From: Deltaproteobacteria bacterium
GTDB lineage: Bacteria; Myxococcota_A; UBA796; SXON01
DNA: 64,000 nucleotides
NCBI GenBank assembly: GCA_947490345.1
Contig: CANLGL010000006.1
Location: forward strand, 62,001 to 126,000
Reading direction: 5' to 3'
Shown here: positions 38,480 to 47,303 of the stretch, one piece after another
Position numbering within the stretch: the stretch's first letter is position 1
Layout: each line of letters begins with the position of its first letter
The notes under the pieces: model-generated
The model's database searches: none
Told to the model about the DNA's origin: nothing
What the model saw: the letters and a program-made list of their open reading frames with translations, nothing else
Translations under genes and position numbers: made by a program

Positions 38480-41400
38480 TCAATACAAGCCAGCCGCCTC
38501 CAACTGGGAGATCAGGATCGCGGTTCGGGCGGGAAAGTACTCATCGACGAGGCGGTCGTGCTCAATCTGCCACTCGACGTCGCGGGTGTAGGGGTCGCTG
38601 CGGCGGACGTCCCCCCAGCGGGCCGACTCGGCAAGCAAGGCGCCGAAGACCTCGTCGGCGCGGGCCTCGTAGCGACTCGTGGCCGCTTCCGGGGTCAGGG
38701 CACCACCGTCGGTCAGGTGCATCAGGGCGCGGTCGGCATAGCGTTGGCGGAAGTCGGTGTTGCTCCGCAACCGAGCGTAGATGTGCGAGGCCGAGCCCGC
38801 GACGTCCACCTCCACGTTGGTGGCGTCCGCCTCATCCCACAAGCTGTATTCCATGTCCCAAACGAAGAAGCGGAAGACCTCGCCGTCCAGGCGCCGCCGC
38901 ACTGCCCGCATGTTGTTGCTCTCGAAACAGCAGGGACCGTCGCGATTGACCGTATACTGGTGAATCAGCATGTAGTCGATGAGATCATCCAGATCCAGCA
39001 TCTCCTCCACCGCGGCCAGGCCCGCGTCGGTGCTCAGATCGTCGTCAGCCCGCGCCAGCAGCTCCAAGAAGGCGTCGAGGGTGCCGTCGATGGCTTCGTT
39101 GGTGGTGGTGCGACGATTGATGGCATCGTACTCCTCATCTTCACCGCCGAAATACGCCGCGCCGAAGTCGGCTTCGGGGCGCTCGACGGCGTTGTAGAGT
39201 CCCCAATACAAGCCGTTGAGGTAAAGGTGCACGAAGGCCGCGTGCCCATCGGCCTTCCCCATGTCCCGCGCGGTGTCGCGCGCGAAAGCATCGTGAAGGT
39301 ACTGGGCCTGGGCCGGGTCGCGGAAATCCAGCCAGGTCTTGCTGCCGCCTGCCCGCAGGACGATGCTGTCGAAGTCGTCGATCGCGGCGTCGGGAAAGAG
39401 CGGGTAGTGGAGCTTGCTCGCCCCGTAGATGTCAGAGAACTCCAGCCGGAACGAGTGCTTGGGCGTCGTGGTGTTGTAGCGCCAGCCGTAGCCGTGGATT
39501 CGTAGGCCACAATCAACCGCGAAGCCGGTGCTGCCGTCGGGAAGAATCAGCTCGATCGAGGCGGATTTCTCCCACTCGTCGCCACGGCCGGCGCTGTTGG
39601 CGTACAGGCCATCGGCCTGGCTCCAGAGGTCGTCGGGCCCGAGCACGATCGACAGCGACGGGAGCTCCCGCAGCCCAGCGAGCAGCGCGTCGGCCACGGT
39701 GGGGTCCAGGGCCACGCGAGGATCCATCGCGTAGTCGGCGGCCACCGTCCCCTCGTACTGGCTGACCCAGGTGGTGGGAACCCCCGGGGGGCTCGTGCTC
39801 TGGCGCACGACGTCGCCCAGAAAAAGGTAGCTGTGCGTCGCAACCGTGGAGCTGGCCCACGCCTCTCGCAGCGCGATGGCGCGCACCGCCGCAGTGGTCA
39901 CGACCGACACCTCGGCGGTGGCATAGTCGGCGTCGTCCACCGCCACGACGCGCGTGCCGTTCCCCGCGCTCGGCGTGGAGCCGTCGGTGGTGTAGACGAG
40001 GTCCGCGCCGGCCGACGCGCTCGTGAGGCTCAGCGTGAACGAGGCTTCCGCGAAGCCACGCTCCGGCGAGAAGGTTGGCGGGTCCAAGAGTCCCGCGGCG
40101 CCGCGGCCGTTGGGTTGGCCAGGCGTGGGCACGGTGAACAATGCGACGTCGCCGCTCTGGATCGTCTGGACCGTCAGCGTGGGTGTCAACAACAGATCGT
40201 CGTCCGCGGGCGAGACGTTCTGAACCTCGAAGGCGACGAGGTGGTCGCCCAGGCCGAACGCGGCGGGAGCGAGGGAAAAGCTCTCGCTGGTGGTGCCCTC
40301 GTGCGTCGTGAGCGCCGCCGACTCGCCCGCGTTGGCGCTGAGCACCTCCAGCCCGTCTACGAATACGCGCACACCGTCGTCATAGCGAAGGCTGAGCGCG
40401 ACGCGATCGGGGGCCAACCCCACGGAAATCGGCACGCGTACCCCCAGCGCGGTTGCCTCCCCCATGAGGTCGGCCACGTCTGTCGTGAACGCCCCGGTGT
40501 ACGGCGAAGCGGCCACACCCCTCACCTCCAGCTCGCCGATCGACAACCACTCGCTGCTGCCCCGCCCGTTCACCGCGGTTTTTGACACCCGCACCGACGC
40601 GCCCACCACCGGGCTGTCCGGGGTGACGAGCAACACTCGGCCCGGGTCGGCGGGGGTCCCGCCCTCGCTCACCGGATTCTGCACCTCCGACGCCCACACC
40701 AGACCACCGGTGGAATCGAACACTTCCACCACGATGTTGTACAGCCGGCTCGCGCAGCAGTCGACGCGGTTGTACAGCGACACCTCGTCGATCGACCAGC
40801 TCCCCTCCAGGTCCACCTCGACCCACGGCGTCAGGTCCCCGTCGCCAGTGTGCGAAAACGTGGACGGCTCGCCATCGACCGCCTGCACGCCGGTGTAGCC
40901 GTAGCCATCCGACGACTGTGACGTCGATTTCCCCAACGCAACGTTGGTGGGGTCCCCGCTCGCCACCTCGCCGTCGAACCCGATGCCCAACACCACGCTG
41001 GCCCACGCACCGTCGTCGAAATCGGCGTGGGTCCAGCCCTCGATCGGCAGCCCGCCAGTGGCCACCGTCCCCTCCCCTACCAGCGTCGTTTCCTCAACGA
41101 GTTGCTCCGGACCCCAGCTCGTGTCCTCTGGCAGGGCGGGTACCACCAGGGTGTCCACCAGGGTGTCATCGGGGTCGCGCAGGCTGATGGTCTCGCCCTG
41201 GTCACTCAGCGCAAAGGGAAGATGCAGCTCGGTTTCGGTGCTGTCGTCACCGTCGGCGAACACCACGACGAACCCGCCGGCGCCAAGCGTCCAACTCGGG
41301 AGGGTGCCCGAATCGTCCCCGGTAGCCAGAGTCCACCCGTCCAGGTCCACGCTGCCGGGTCCGGGATTGTACAGCTCGATCCAGTCGGGGGCGCTACCCG

Positions 41401-41560
41401 AGGCGTCCTCGAGGGTGTCCTCGTTGTCGCTCATCACCTCGTTGATCCGGAGCGGCGCGTCGGCGCCGTCAGGAGCGGTGCCCTCGCCGGTGTCCGACGG
41501 GGGGCGTACATCGTCACCTGGCGACGGGCAGCCCTGCAAGGCAGCAAACAGCAGGATCAT
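38480..41560 (-). CDS. Multidomain CotH lipoprotein (LTD, discoidin-like, chitobiase-like, CotH)
   Basis: The 1026-residue protein starts with MILLFAALQGC. Domains in order: lamin-tail domain at about 38-150 (LRINEVMSDNEDTLEDASGSAPDWIELYNPG), discoidin/F5-8C-like at about 205-355 (NVALGKSTSQSSDGY, WVEVDLEGSWSIDEVSLYNR), chitobiase-like Fn3 at about 500-590 (DLVYTTDGSTPS), and a CotH kinase-like domain at about 600-960 (TPKHSFRLEF, VHLYLNGLYWGLYNAVER, NRDGPCCFESNNM, FFVWDMEYSLWDE). CotH proteins phosphorylate spore-coat or surface proteins in Bacillus; in this lineage the role is unknown. A second CotH protein lies at 51229. Confidence 0.88.
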   Translation of the reverse strand: MILLFAALQGCPSPGDDVRPPSDTGEGTAPDGADAPLRINEVMSDNEDTLEDASGSAPDWIELYNPGPGSVDLDGWTLATGDDSGTLPSWTLGAGGFVVVFADGDDSTETELHLPFALSDQGETISLRDPDDTLVDTLVVPALPEDTSWGPEQLVEETTLVGEGTVATGGLPIEGWTHADFDDGAWASVVLGIGFDGEVASGDPTNVALGKSTSQSSDGYGYTGVQAVDGEPSTFSHTGDGDLTPWVEVDLEGSWSIDEVSLYNRVDCCASRLYNIVVEVFDSTGGLVWASEVQNPVSEGGTPADPGRVLLVTPDSPVVGASVRVSKTAVNGRGSSEWLSIGELEVRGVAASPYTGAFTTDVADLMGEATALGVRVPISVGLAPDRVALSLRYDDGVRVFVDGLEVLSANAGESAALTTHEGTTSESFSLAPAAFGLGDHLVAFEVQNVSPADDDLLLTPTLTVQTIQSGDVALFTVPTPGQPNGRGAAGLLDPPTFSPERGFAEASFTLSLTSASAGADLVYTTDGSTPSAGNGTRVVAVDDADYATAEVSVVTTAAVRAIALREAWASSTVATHSYLFLGDVVRQSTSPPGVPTTWVSQYEGTVAADYAMDPRVALDPTVADALLAGLRELPSLSIVLGPDDLWSQADGLYANSAGRGDEWEKSASIELILPDGSTGFAVDCGLRIHGYGWRYNTTTPKHSFRLEFSDIYGASKLHYPLFPDAAIDDFDSIVLRAGGSKTWLDFRDPAQAQYLHDAFARDTARDMGKADGHAAFVHLYLNGLYWGLYNAVERPEADFGAAYFGGEDEEYDAINRRTTTNEAIDGTLDAFLELLARADDDLSTDAGLAAVEEMLDLDDLIDYMLIHQYTVNRDGPCCFESNNMRAVRRRLDGEVFRFFVWDMEYSLWDEADATNVEVDVAGSASHIYARLRSNTDFRQRYADRALMHLTDGGALTPEAATSRYEARADEVFGALLAESARWGDVRRSDPYTRDVEWQIEHDRLVDEYFPARTAILISQLEAAGLY

Positions 41561-41598
41561 GGAGAGCCGTTAACGCCCGGGATCGTGGGGACGAGGGT

Positions 41599-41648
41599 GG
41601 TTTCACCTCCCGGTGGCTGGGGAGCGCCGCGAGCCAGGGCCGGCGGCG
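41599..41648. repeat. 50-bp dispersed repeat, copy B
   Basis: Same orientation as 28643-28692, 3 mismatches. It lies between the CotH gene start and the small frame at 41689. Confidence 0.7.
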
Positions 41649-41688
41649 GCGGCTTGCCAGCCTCACGCGAGAGTCCTATCTTCGGTCG

Positions 41689-41871
41689 ATGTTGTGCCCG
41701 ACGCCGCCGGAGAAGCTGTGCGATGCCCGCGGGCGTCCCTACTTCCTGTGGGACAATGAGCTGACCCTGGCCGAATTCCTGGCGCTGCTGCGGGGCTCGG
41801 CGATTCGCGCGCTGTCGCCGGAGTTGGTCGACTTCACCCAGGGGCTCGTGACGCGGCTGCTGCGCGCCTGA
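41689..41871 (+). CDS. Small protein resembling the FLWD-type N-terminal fragment
   Basis: This 60-residue frame reads ARGRPYFLWDNELTLAEFLALLRG and ends in a Leu-rich helix. The RPYFLWD.ELT.AEF..LLRG pattern recalls small proteins of unknown function found next to toxin-antitoxin and nucleotidyltransferase genes. It may be the whole protein or the rest of a longer one. It is separated by 61 bases from the kinase gene downstream and by a dispersed repeat from the CotH gene upstream. Confidence 0.45.
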   Translation: MLCPTPPEKLCDARGRPYFLWDNELTLAEFLALLRGSAIRALSPELVDFTQGLVTRLLRA

Positions 41872-41932
41872 GCCGCCGACTCCAACGCCACGCGGAGAGG
41901 GGCGCGAGATCCTGCTAGCGTACACTGGCCGC

Positions 41933-44900
41933 ATGGCCCGCCCTCCGCTCACCTCGGGCACCTGGAACGACGAAGCCGGAGACTCCGCCGAGGAGGCCCC
42001 CGTGGTCGCCGGTGGCCTCTTGGACCTCGGTCCCCTCGGCGAGGGGGCGACCTCCGAGGTGCGCCGGGCGCGCGACGTGTCTTTGGAGCGCAACGTCGCC
42101 GTCAAGGTCCTCCGCTCCGTGCTGTCGGACCGGGCCGAGGCGGTGGCGCGCTTCCTCGGCGAGGCCCGGGTGACCGCGGCGCTGCAGCACCCGGGCGTCG
42201 TGCCCGTCTACGCTATGGGTCGCGACTCAGAGGAGCACTGGTTCTTCACGATGAAAGAGGTGTCGGGGGTGACCCTCACCGACGCGATCCGCCGGTTCAG
42301 GCTCGGGGAGACCGCGTGGTCGCAGCGTCGCCTGGTGGAGGCAGTGCGCCGCGCCTGAGAAACGGTGGCCTACGCCCACGCCAGCGGCGTCATCCACCGC
42401 GACCTCAAGCCGGACAACATCATGCTCGGAGAGTTCGGCGAGGTCTACGTCCTCGACTGGGGTCTTGCCCGCGCCGAGGCCGACGCCACCGCGGCCACGG
42501 GCGACGCGAGCCAGACCCAGGCGGGCGCCGTCATGGGCACGCCGGCCTACATGAGCCCTGAGCAGGCTGCGGGCCGGCAGGGCGCGGTCGAGCCTCGGTC
42601 CGACGTCTTTGGGCTCGGCGCCGTGCTGTTCGCCGTGCTCTCCGGGCGGCCCCCGCTCTCGGCGCCCTCCATCGAGGCGCTGCTCGCCCGGGCCCGTGAG
42701 GGGCAGAGCGACGCCCTCGCTCCCGACGCGCCACCGGAGCTGGCTTCGATCGTCGCCCGGGCGATGCAACCCGCACCGGGCGACCGCTATCCCTCGGCCC
42801 TGGCCCTCGGGGACGACCTCGGCGCCTGGTTGGCGGGAGGGGCGGTCTCGTCGCACACCTACGGGTGGTCGGAGCGTGCGTGGCGATGGGCCCACCACAA
42901 CCGCCGGGCGCTCTCCTTCGGCGGGCTCTCCCTGGCGCTGGTCACGGTGGTGTCGATCGGCGCCTTCGTACGCACCGAATCGGCGCGCCAGACCGCGGTC
43001 TTGGCTCGGGAGGACGCGGATCGTAGCGCCTCGGAGGCCCGAGGGTCACTCGCCACCAACTACACCGAGCGCGCCTTCGCCTCGGCGCTGGACGATCTGC
43101 ACGGCGACGCCGCGATCTTCGCCGTGGCCGCGCTTCAGCTCCAAGAACTTCCCCGCGCCCGGGGGGCGCTCTTGATGGCCGGGATCGGGCAGCTCCCGGT
43201 CGTGCTCCGCGAGCACCACACGGGCGGCTGGTGTCGGGGGCTGGTCGTCGACGACGGCGCCGTGGAGTGCACCACCTACGGCGGTGCGCTGCGCCGCTAC
43301 CCGGTCGATGACGCGCAGCCCGCCGGGGAGTGGGCGACAGGACTCGTCGAGCCGCACACGTTCGCGCGCACCCCCGGGGGCAAGGTGCGCTTGGCCGCAT
43401 CGAGGCATCCGTCGGAGCCCCGCATCGCGTGGGTGCACGAAGGCCAGGACCCGACGTACACGCACCGCCTCGGCTCGGTGCATGCCCTGGCCTTCGCCGC
43501 CGGCCGCTTCTGGTCGCTGGAGGGCGCGGGCGTGGTGCGCGTGTGGGACCCGGCGACCCGGCGCGAGGTCGCGCGTTTCTCCACCGTCGCGGACGCCCGA
43601 GTCCTGACCGTGGGCGTGGCCACCGTGATGACCGGTGGGGACGACTCCGGCTTGCGAACCTGGGACCACGCCGGCGCACCGGTTCCGGGGCCCGGTGGGG
43701 GCTTCGCCCTCGCCCGGGTGCTGGCCGTCACGGACAACGGGCAACGTGCGGCCGCCGGACATGGCTTCGCCTCGAAGGCGGAGCTGTGGGTCGCGACGTC
43801 GAACGGCGAGCGTCGCCTGCCGTGGCCCGCTCCGGTGACCGCACTGGCTTTCCATCCCGATCGACGCCACCTCGCAGTCGGCGACAGCGCCGGTCGTGTC
43901 AGCGTCTTCGACACCGACACCGACAGGGTCCTCGCCCGGTTCACGACCCATGCCGACCGGCTGGACCAGCTCGCGTGGTCCGCGGATGGACGCCTGCTCG
44001 CCGCGACAGGATTTCAGGCCTCGCTCCGGATCATGGACGTCGCGGCGGCGCTGCGGAGCACGTTGTGGGACGCCCATGCCGGAATGGTCCGTGCCGTCTC
44101 CCTCTCGGCCAAAGGCGACGTGCTGGCCAGCCTCGGGGGCGACGGCCTCCTCCGGGCGTGGTCGGTCGCGAACCGCTCCGCCCAGTGGTCCGCGGACGTG
44201 GACTCCGGACCTCAGACAGGCTCGACGCGGCGGGGGCTGTGGTGGACGCCCGACGGGAGGGTGCTCGCCACCGAGCACGCGTCCGGGGCGGTGATCCTCG
44301 ACGGGGAGACCGGCCGCAGCCTCGGGGTTCTCCCCGGCGCCCAGGACCCGGGGCTCGACGTGCTCCTGCTCCCCGACGGCGACACCGTGCTCCAGATCGG
44401 CGAAGCGCCGGGGCTGGCGCGCTCGTCTTTGTCGCGACCAGGCGCGCCGGAGTTGCTGGCGGCACCCGGTTGGGCATCGGTGATGACCTCGATGGCCTTG
44501 CACCCGGCCGGCGTCGCCGTGACCGGGGACCAACAGGTCGGTCTCTACGACCTCGCGGCCGGCACCTGGCGCATGCGGGGGTTCGCCCCGGACCGCCTGT
44601 GGGACCTGTGCGTGCTGGACACGAGGATTGCCGCGGCCGGGCTCGACGGCGTCATCCGCGTCTGGGATCCCGCGGCGGACAGCGTGGCGGAGTGGTCCGG
44701 GCACCTCGCGCCCATCGGCGCAATCGCGCGAAGCCCCGACCGCCGGTGGGTCGCCAGCGCCAGCGCCGACCGGATCGTGCAGCTCCGCAACGCCGATCGC
44801 GGCTCTGTCCGCGCCGAGTGGGTGGCGCCGGCCGCGGTCAACGAGCTGGTGTTCTCCGCGTCCGCGGGCGAGCTGTACGGCGCGCTCGTCGACGGGAGGA

Positions 44901-45049
44901 TCCAGTCCTGGTCCCTCTCCGGCGTGGAAACGGACGCCGCCGAGCTGGCCGCAACGTTGTCGCTGTCGACGCGCCTCGGGCTGCGCGACGGGCGGATCGC
45001 CGTGCAGGGCACCGGGGGTCTGGAGATCGTCCCCGCCCCGGGCGGTTGA
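41933..45049 (+). CDS. Ser/Thr kinase-WD40 protein interrupted by an in-frame TGA
   Basis: One frame of 1038 sense codons has a single TGA at codon 142 (42356-42358). Before it: glycine loop LGEGATSEV and VAVKVL with Lys58. After it: HRDLKPDN at about 155, DWGLA (for DFG), GTPAYMSPEQA, a membrane helix at about 325-345, and WD40-like repeats to the end. Relatives read RRACETVAYAHARGV here, so TGA replaces the Cys codon in helix alphaE. The rest of the frame is undisturbed. It may be a nonsense mutation, a base error or a recoded codon. Without readthrough, neither half is a complete kinase. Confidence 0.85.
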
Positions 45050-45141
45050 GCCTCCCCGCCGAAGTGTGCCTCCCGCGGCCGCGACGGGCGCCGCTTTCGC
45101 TGCGGCGGCCGCTTTCGCCGCGGCGGCCGCCACGGCGACGG

Positions 45142-45189
45142 AGCCGCGTATCTCAAAGAGTGCCCAGCCACCTTTCGAGTTACGCGGCT
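45142..45189. repeat. Triplicated palindromic element, copy 1
   Basis: 48-bp unit with perfect 9-bp arms AGCCGCGTA / TACGCGGCT. It lies in the 351-base gap between the convergent kinase and outer-membrane genes. Confidence 0.75.
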
Positions 45190-45234
45190 TCCTTCTGAGC
45201 CGGGACGCCGCATCGGGCACGGCCGCGCGCGAAA

Positions 45235-45283
45235 AGCCGCGTATCTCTGTGAGTGAGGCGGTCACTTCCCGAGTTCCGCGGCA
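45235..45283. repeat. Triplicated palindromic element, copy 2
   Basis: 49-bp unit, left arm AGCCGCGTA identical to copies 1 and 3, right arm TCCGCGGCA imperfect. The inner stem AGTGA...TCACT is perfect. Confidence 0.7.
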
Positions 45284-45318
45284 ATTCCCTCCGCCCGCGG
45301 CCGCCCGCCTCGCGACGG

Positions 45319-45366
45319 AGCCGCGTATCTCACCAAGTGACCCGCCACTTTTCGAATTACGCGGCT
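45319..45366. repeat. Triplicated palindromic element, copy 3
   Basis: 48-bp unit with perfect outer arms AGCCGCGTA / TACGCGGCT and a perfect inner stem AAGTG / CACTT. Inner-stem bases differ from copy 2 yet remain paired, which suggests selection on structure. Confidence 0.75.
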
Positions 45367-45400
45367 GGCGCTCCACCGAGCGGCACTTCGTCATCGCGCG

Positions 45401-46027
45401 CTACTCCAACGCAACGCTGAAGTTGACCCCCGCCGAGACCGCCACGCCGCTCCCCGTTGGCGACTCGAACGACCCGAGCCAGTCCAGGGCCACCGCCGGT
45501 GCAATCTCCAGGTGCGGCCCGGCGGCCGTGACCCAGCCGGCGCGGAGCCCGGCCTGCACCCGTACATCGACGTCGTCCAGCCGGCCCAACGCCCCCACGT
45601 GAGGACCGAACACCACCTGACCGCGCCCGACGTCCCACCCCAGCAACAGCGGCAGGTCCACCTCGAAGATGGGGGTCGACCCGGAGAGCCCCCACCGCAC
45701 CCGCGGATTCAGCGACTTGTGAAAACGGCCGGCCTCCGGGGCCCCGAGCCGGACCTTGGCGTCGACCATCACGTCCGGCACCGCGAACAGCCCCGTCGCC
45801 ACGCCCATGCCCACCCCGCCTCCTAGCTCCACCCCCGGGACCACCCCCACATGGGCGCTCGCGGCCACCCGCCCGGCGGGACCCGACACCGTCGAGTCCT
45901 CGCTGCTTGGGGCGCCCACACCCAAGGCCACTCCCGCGGCAAACCGGGCCTGTCCCGGCTGCAGCGGCGTGGCGCGCCCCATGTCCAGAACCCCCGCACA
46001 CCCGAAAAGCGCGAGCATGAGCATCAC
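45401..46027 (-). CDS. Outer-membrane-barrel-like lipoprotein
   Basis: The 208-residue product has the signal MMLMLALFGC. Its mature part is a succession of Gly-rich amphipathic strands (ARFAAGVALGVGAP, GRVAASAHVGVVPGVELGGGVGMGV, DVRVQAGLRAGWVTAAGPHLEIAPAVAL) ending VNFSVALE, like an eight- to ten-stranded barrel. It is third in a three-gene operon whose members overlap by 4 bases each. No specific function is suggested. Confidence 0.65.
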   Translation of the reverse strand: MMLMLALFGCAGVLDMGRATPLQPGQARFAAGVALGVGAPSSEDSTVSGPAGRVAASAHVGVVPGVELGGGVGMGVATGLFAVPDVMVDAKVRLGAPEAGRFHKSLNPRVRWGLSGSTPIFEVDLPLLLGWDVGRGQVVFGPHVGALGRLDDVDVRVQAGLRAGWVTAAGPHLEIAPAVALDWLGSFESPTGSGVAVSAGVNFSVALE

Positions 46028-46743
46028 AGCGCCCCCCGAACCTGGATGGCCGGCACCAGGACCGGGTGCTCGAAAAAGAGCACGAGCGGCACGCTCACCA
46101 AGGCGTCGACCGACCAGCGGTCACCGTGCGCCCAGCGGCCTCCGGCCCGAACTGAGAACGGCGTCTCGTCGAAGATCGCCTCCGCTTCGAAGAGCAGCGC
46201 CCACGACGGGGACAACGGCAAGAGCTTGGTGGCGGCCACCCCGGTTCCGGCGCCGACGATCACGCCAGGGTTCGGCGCACCGAAGCTCCCCGGCGAATAG
46301 CCAACGGTCACCCGAAGCGAAAATGGGGCGTCGCCCGGACCCATCGTCAGGTCCCAGGTCAGGCGAGGGTTGGCAATCACGAAGGCCTCGGCGGCATGCA
46401 CCACCCAGAAGCTGACCGCGGGACCGGGGAGCGCCGCGCGGTAGTCGACCCCGATCGCCTGACGAAGCCCAGGTCCACCGAAAAACGCGCGCACGCCCAC
46501 CCGAAGCGTGCCGAGCCCGGCGTCCTCCCAGTTGGTCGTTCCCGTTCCCGCCAGCCCGTTGATCTCGACATCCACCCCGAGATTGCGCCAGTGGGTGCTC
46601 ATCAAGAGGGTGGCCTGCCCATAGGCGCGGTCTTCGTCGAAGAGCGCCGCGAGCTGGATCGCCGCCGAATGCCCCCGCTCGCCGCCCGGAGTGCTGAACC
46701 CACCGACGCTGCCAGCCAGCGCCATACAAACGAGGGCGATCAT
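46024..46743 (-). CDS. Outer-membrane-barrel-like exported protein
   Basis: The 239-residue product has a signal peptide (MIALVCMALAGSVGG) and alternating strands (AAIQLAALFDEDRAYGQATLL, GLGTLRVGVRAFFGG, FSLRVTVGYSPGSFG, FSVRAGGRWAHGDRW). It resembles its operon neighbour in design but not in sequence. Start and stop overlap the adjacent genes by 4 bases, so the three are translated as one unit. Confidence 0.65.
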   Translation of the reverse strand: MIALVCMALAGSVGGFSTPGGERGHSAAIQLAALFDEDRAYGQATLLMSTHWRNLGVDVEINGLAGTGTTNWEDAGLGTLRVGVRAFFGGPGLRQAIGVDYRAALPGPAVSFWVVHAAEAFVIANPRLTWDLTMGPGDAPFSLRVTVGYSPGSFGAPNPGVIVGAGTGVAATKLLPLSPSWALLFEAEAIFDETPFSVRAGGRWAHGDRWSVDALVSVPLVLFFEHPVLVPAIQVRGAL

Positions 46744-47237
46744 CGGCCCGCCCCGGTGTCTTCCACGCCGTCCCCGGTGTCGAGATCAAACTGGGTGCAC
46801 TGCTCGTCATAGAGATCGGTGTTGGCGGTCTCGACGCAAGTATCGACGGCGTTTGGCACCGCCATCACCCCGACAGCAGCGGTGTGAAAGAGCCATCGCC
46901 CAGTGCGCAGGGTCGAGAACCGGTCCACCTCCTGTACCAAGGGCTCACTCCCATCGCTGACGGTCCAGGCCAGGTTGGTGTCCACCGGTAGACCGCCGAG
47001 GACACACAGCCCCAGGCCCCCGGGAAAGGCGAAGGGAGTGCCCTCGATGGCGGTGCCGTCGGCGTGGGCAAGCGTGATCCGCCTCGCGACATGTTCGTTC
47101 AGCTCGATGAGCCCCGACTGGCTCCACCGCACCGCCAGCGGCCGATTGGGGTCCCACGCCGGCGCGTCGGGACAGGGGCTGCGAATGTCGTCCTCGAGTA
47201 GGGTCGCACAAGAAAATAGCAGCAGGAACGGAAGCAT
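46740..47237 (-). CDS. Small lipoprotein, first gene of a three-gene envelope operon
   Basis: The 165-residue lipoprotein (MLPFLLLFSC) has several cysteines and a beta-rich body (ADGTAIEGTPFAFPGGLGLCVLGGLPVD). The tail is acidic with DLDTGDGVEDTGAGR, a short version of the Asp-Thr-Gly linker seen elsewhere, here at the C-terminus. It heads the operon with the two barrel-like proteins. The function is unknown. Confidence 0.6.
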   Translation of the reverse strand: MLPFLLLFSCATLLEDDIRSPCPDAPAWDPNRPLAVRWSQSGLIELNEHVARRITLAHADGTAIEGTPFAFPGGLGLCVLGGLPVDTNLAWTVSDGSEPLVQEVDRFSTLRTGRWLFHTAAVGVMAVPNAVDTCVETANTDLYDEQCTQFDLDTGDGVEDTGAGR

Positions 47238-47303
47238 CAGCCCTCCCGCCGTGACCCGGTCTGATGCTAACCCGTTCGTTCAACGCGGGCGATAGACTGC
47301 GGC

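Noticed and set aside
42356..42358. Confident call of a selenoprotein kinase
   Set aside because: No selenocysteine genes are visible in the window, the downstream hairpin is weak, and other single-base defects occur nearby in the sequence.
45142..45366. CRISPR-like array from three similar repeats
   Set aside because: Only three units, each itself a nested palindrome of 48 bp, with unequal non-spacer-like gaps and no cas genes nearby.
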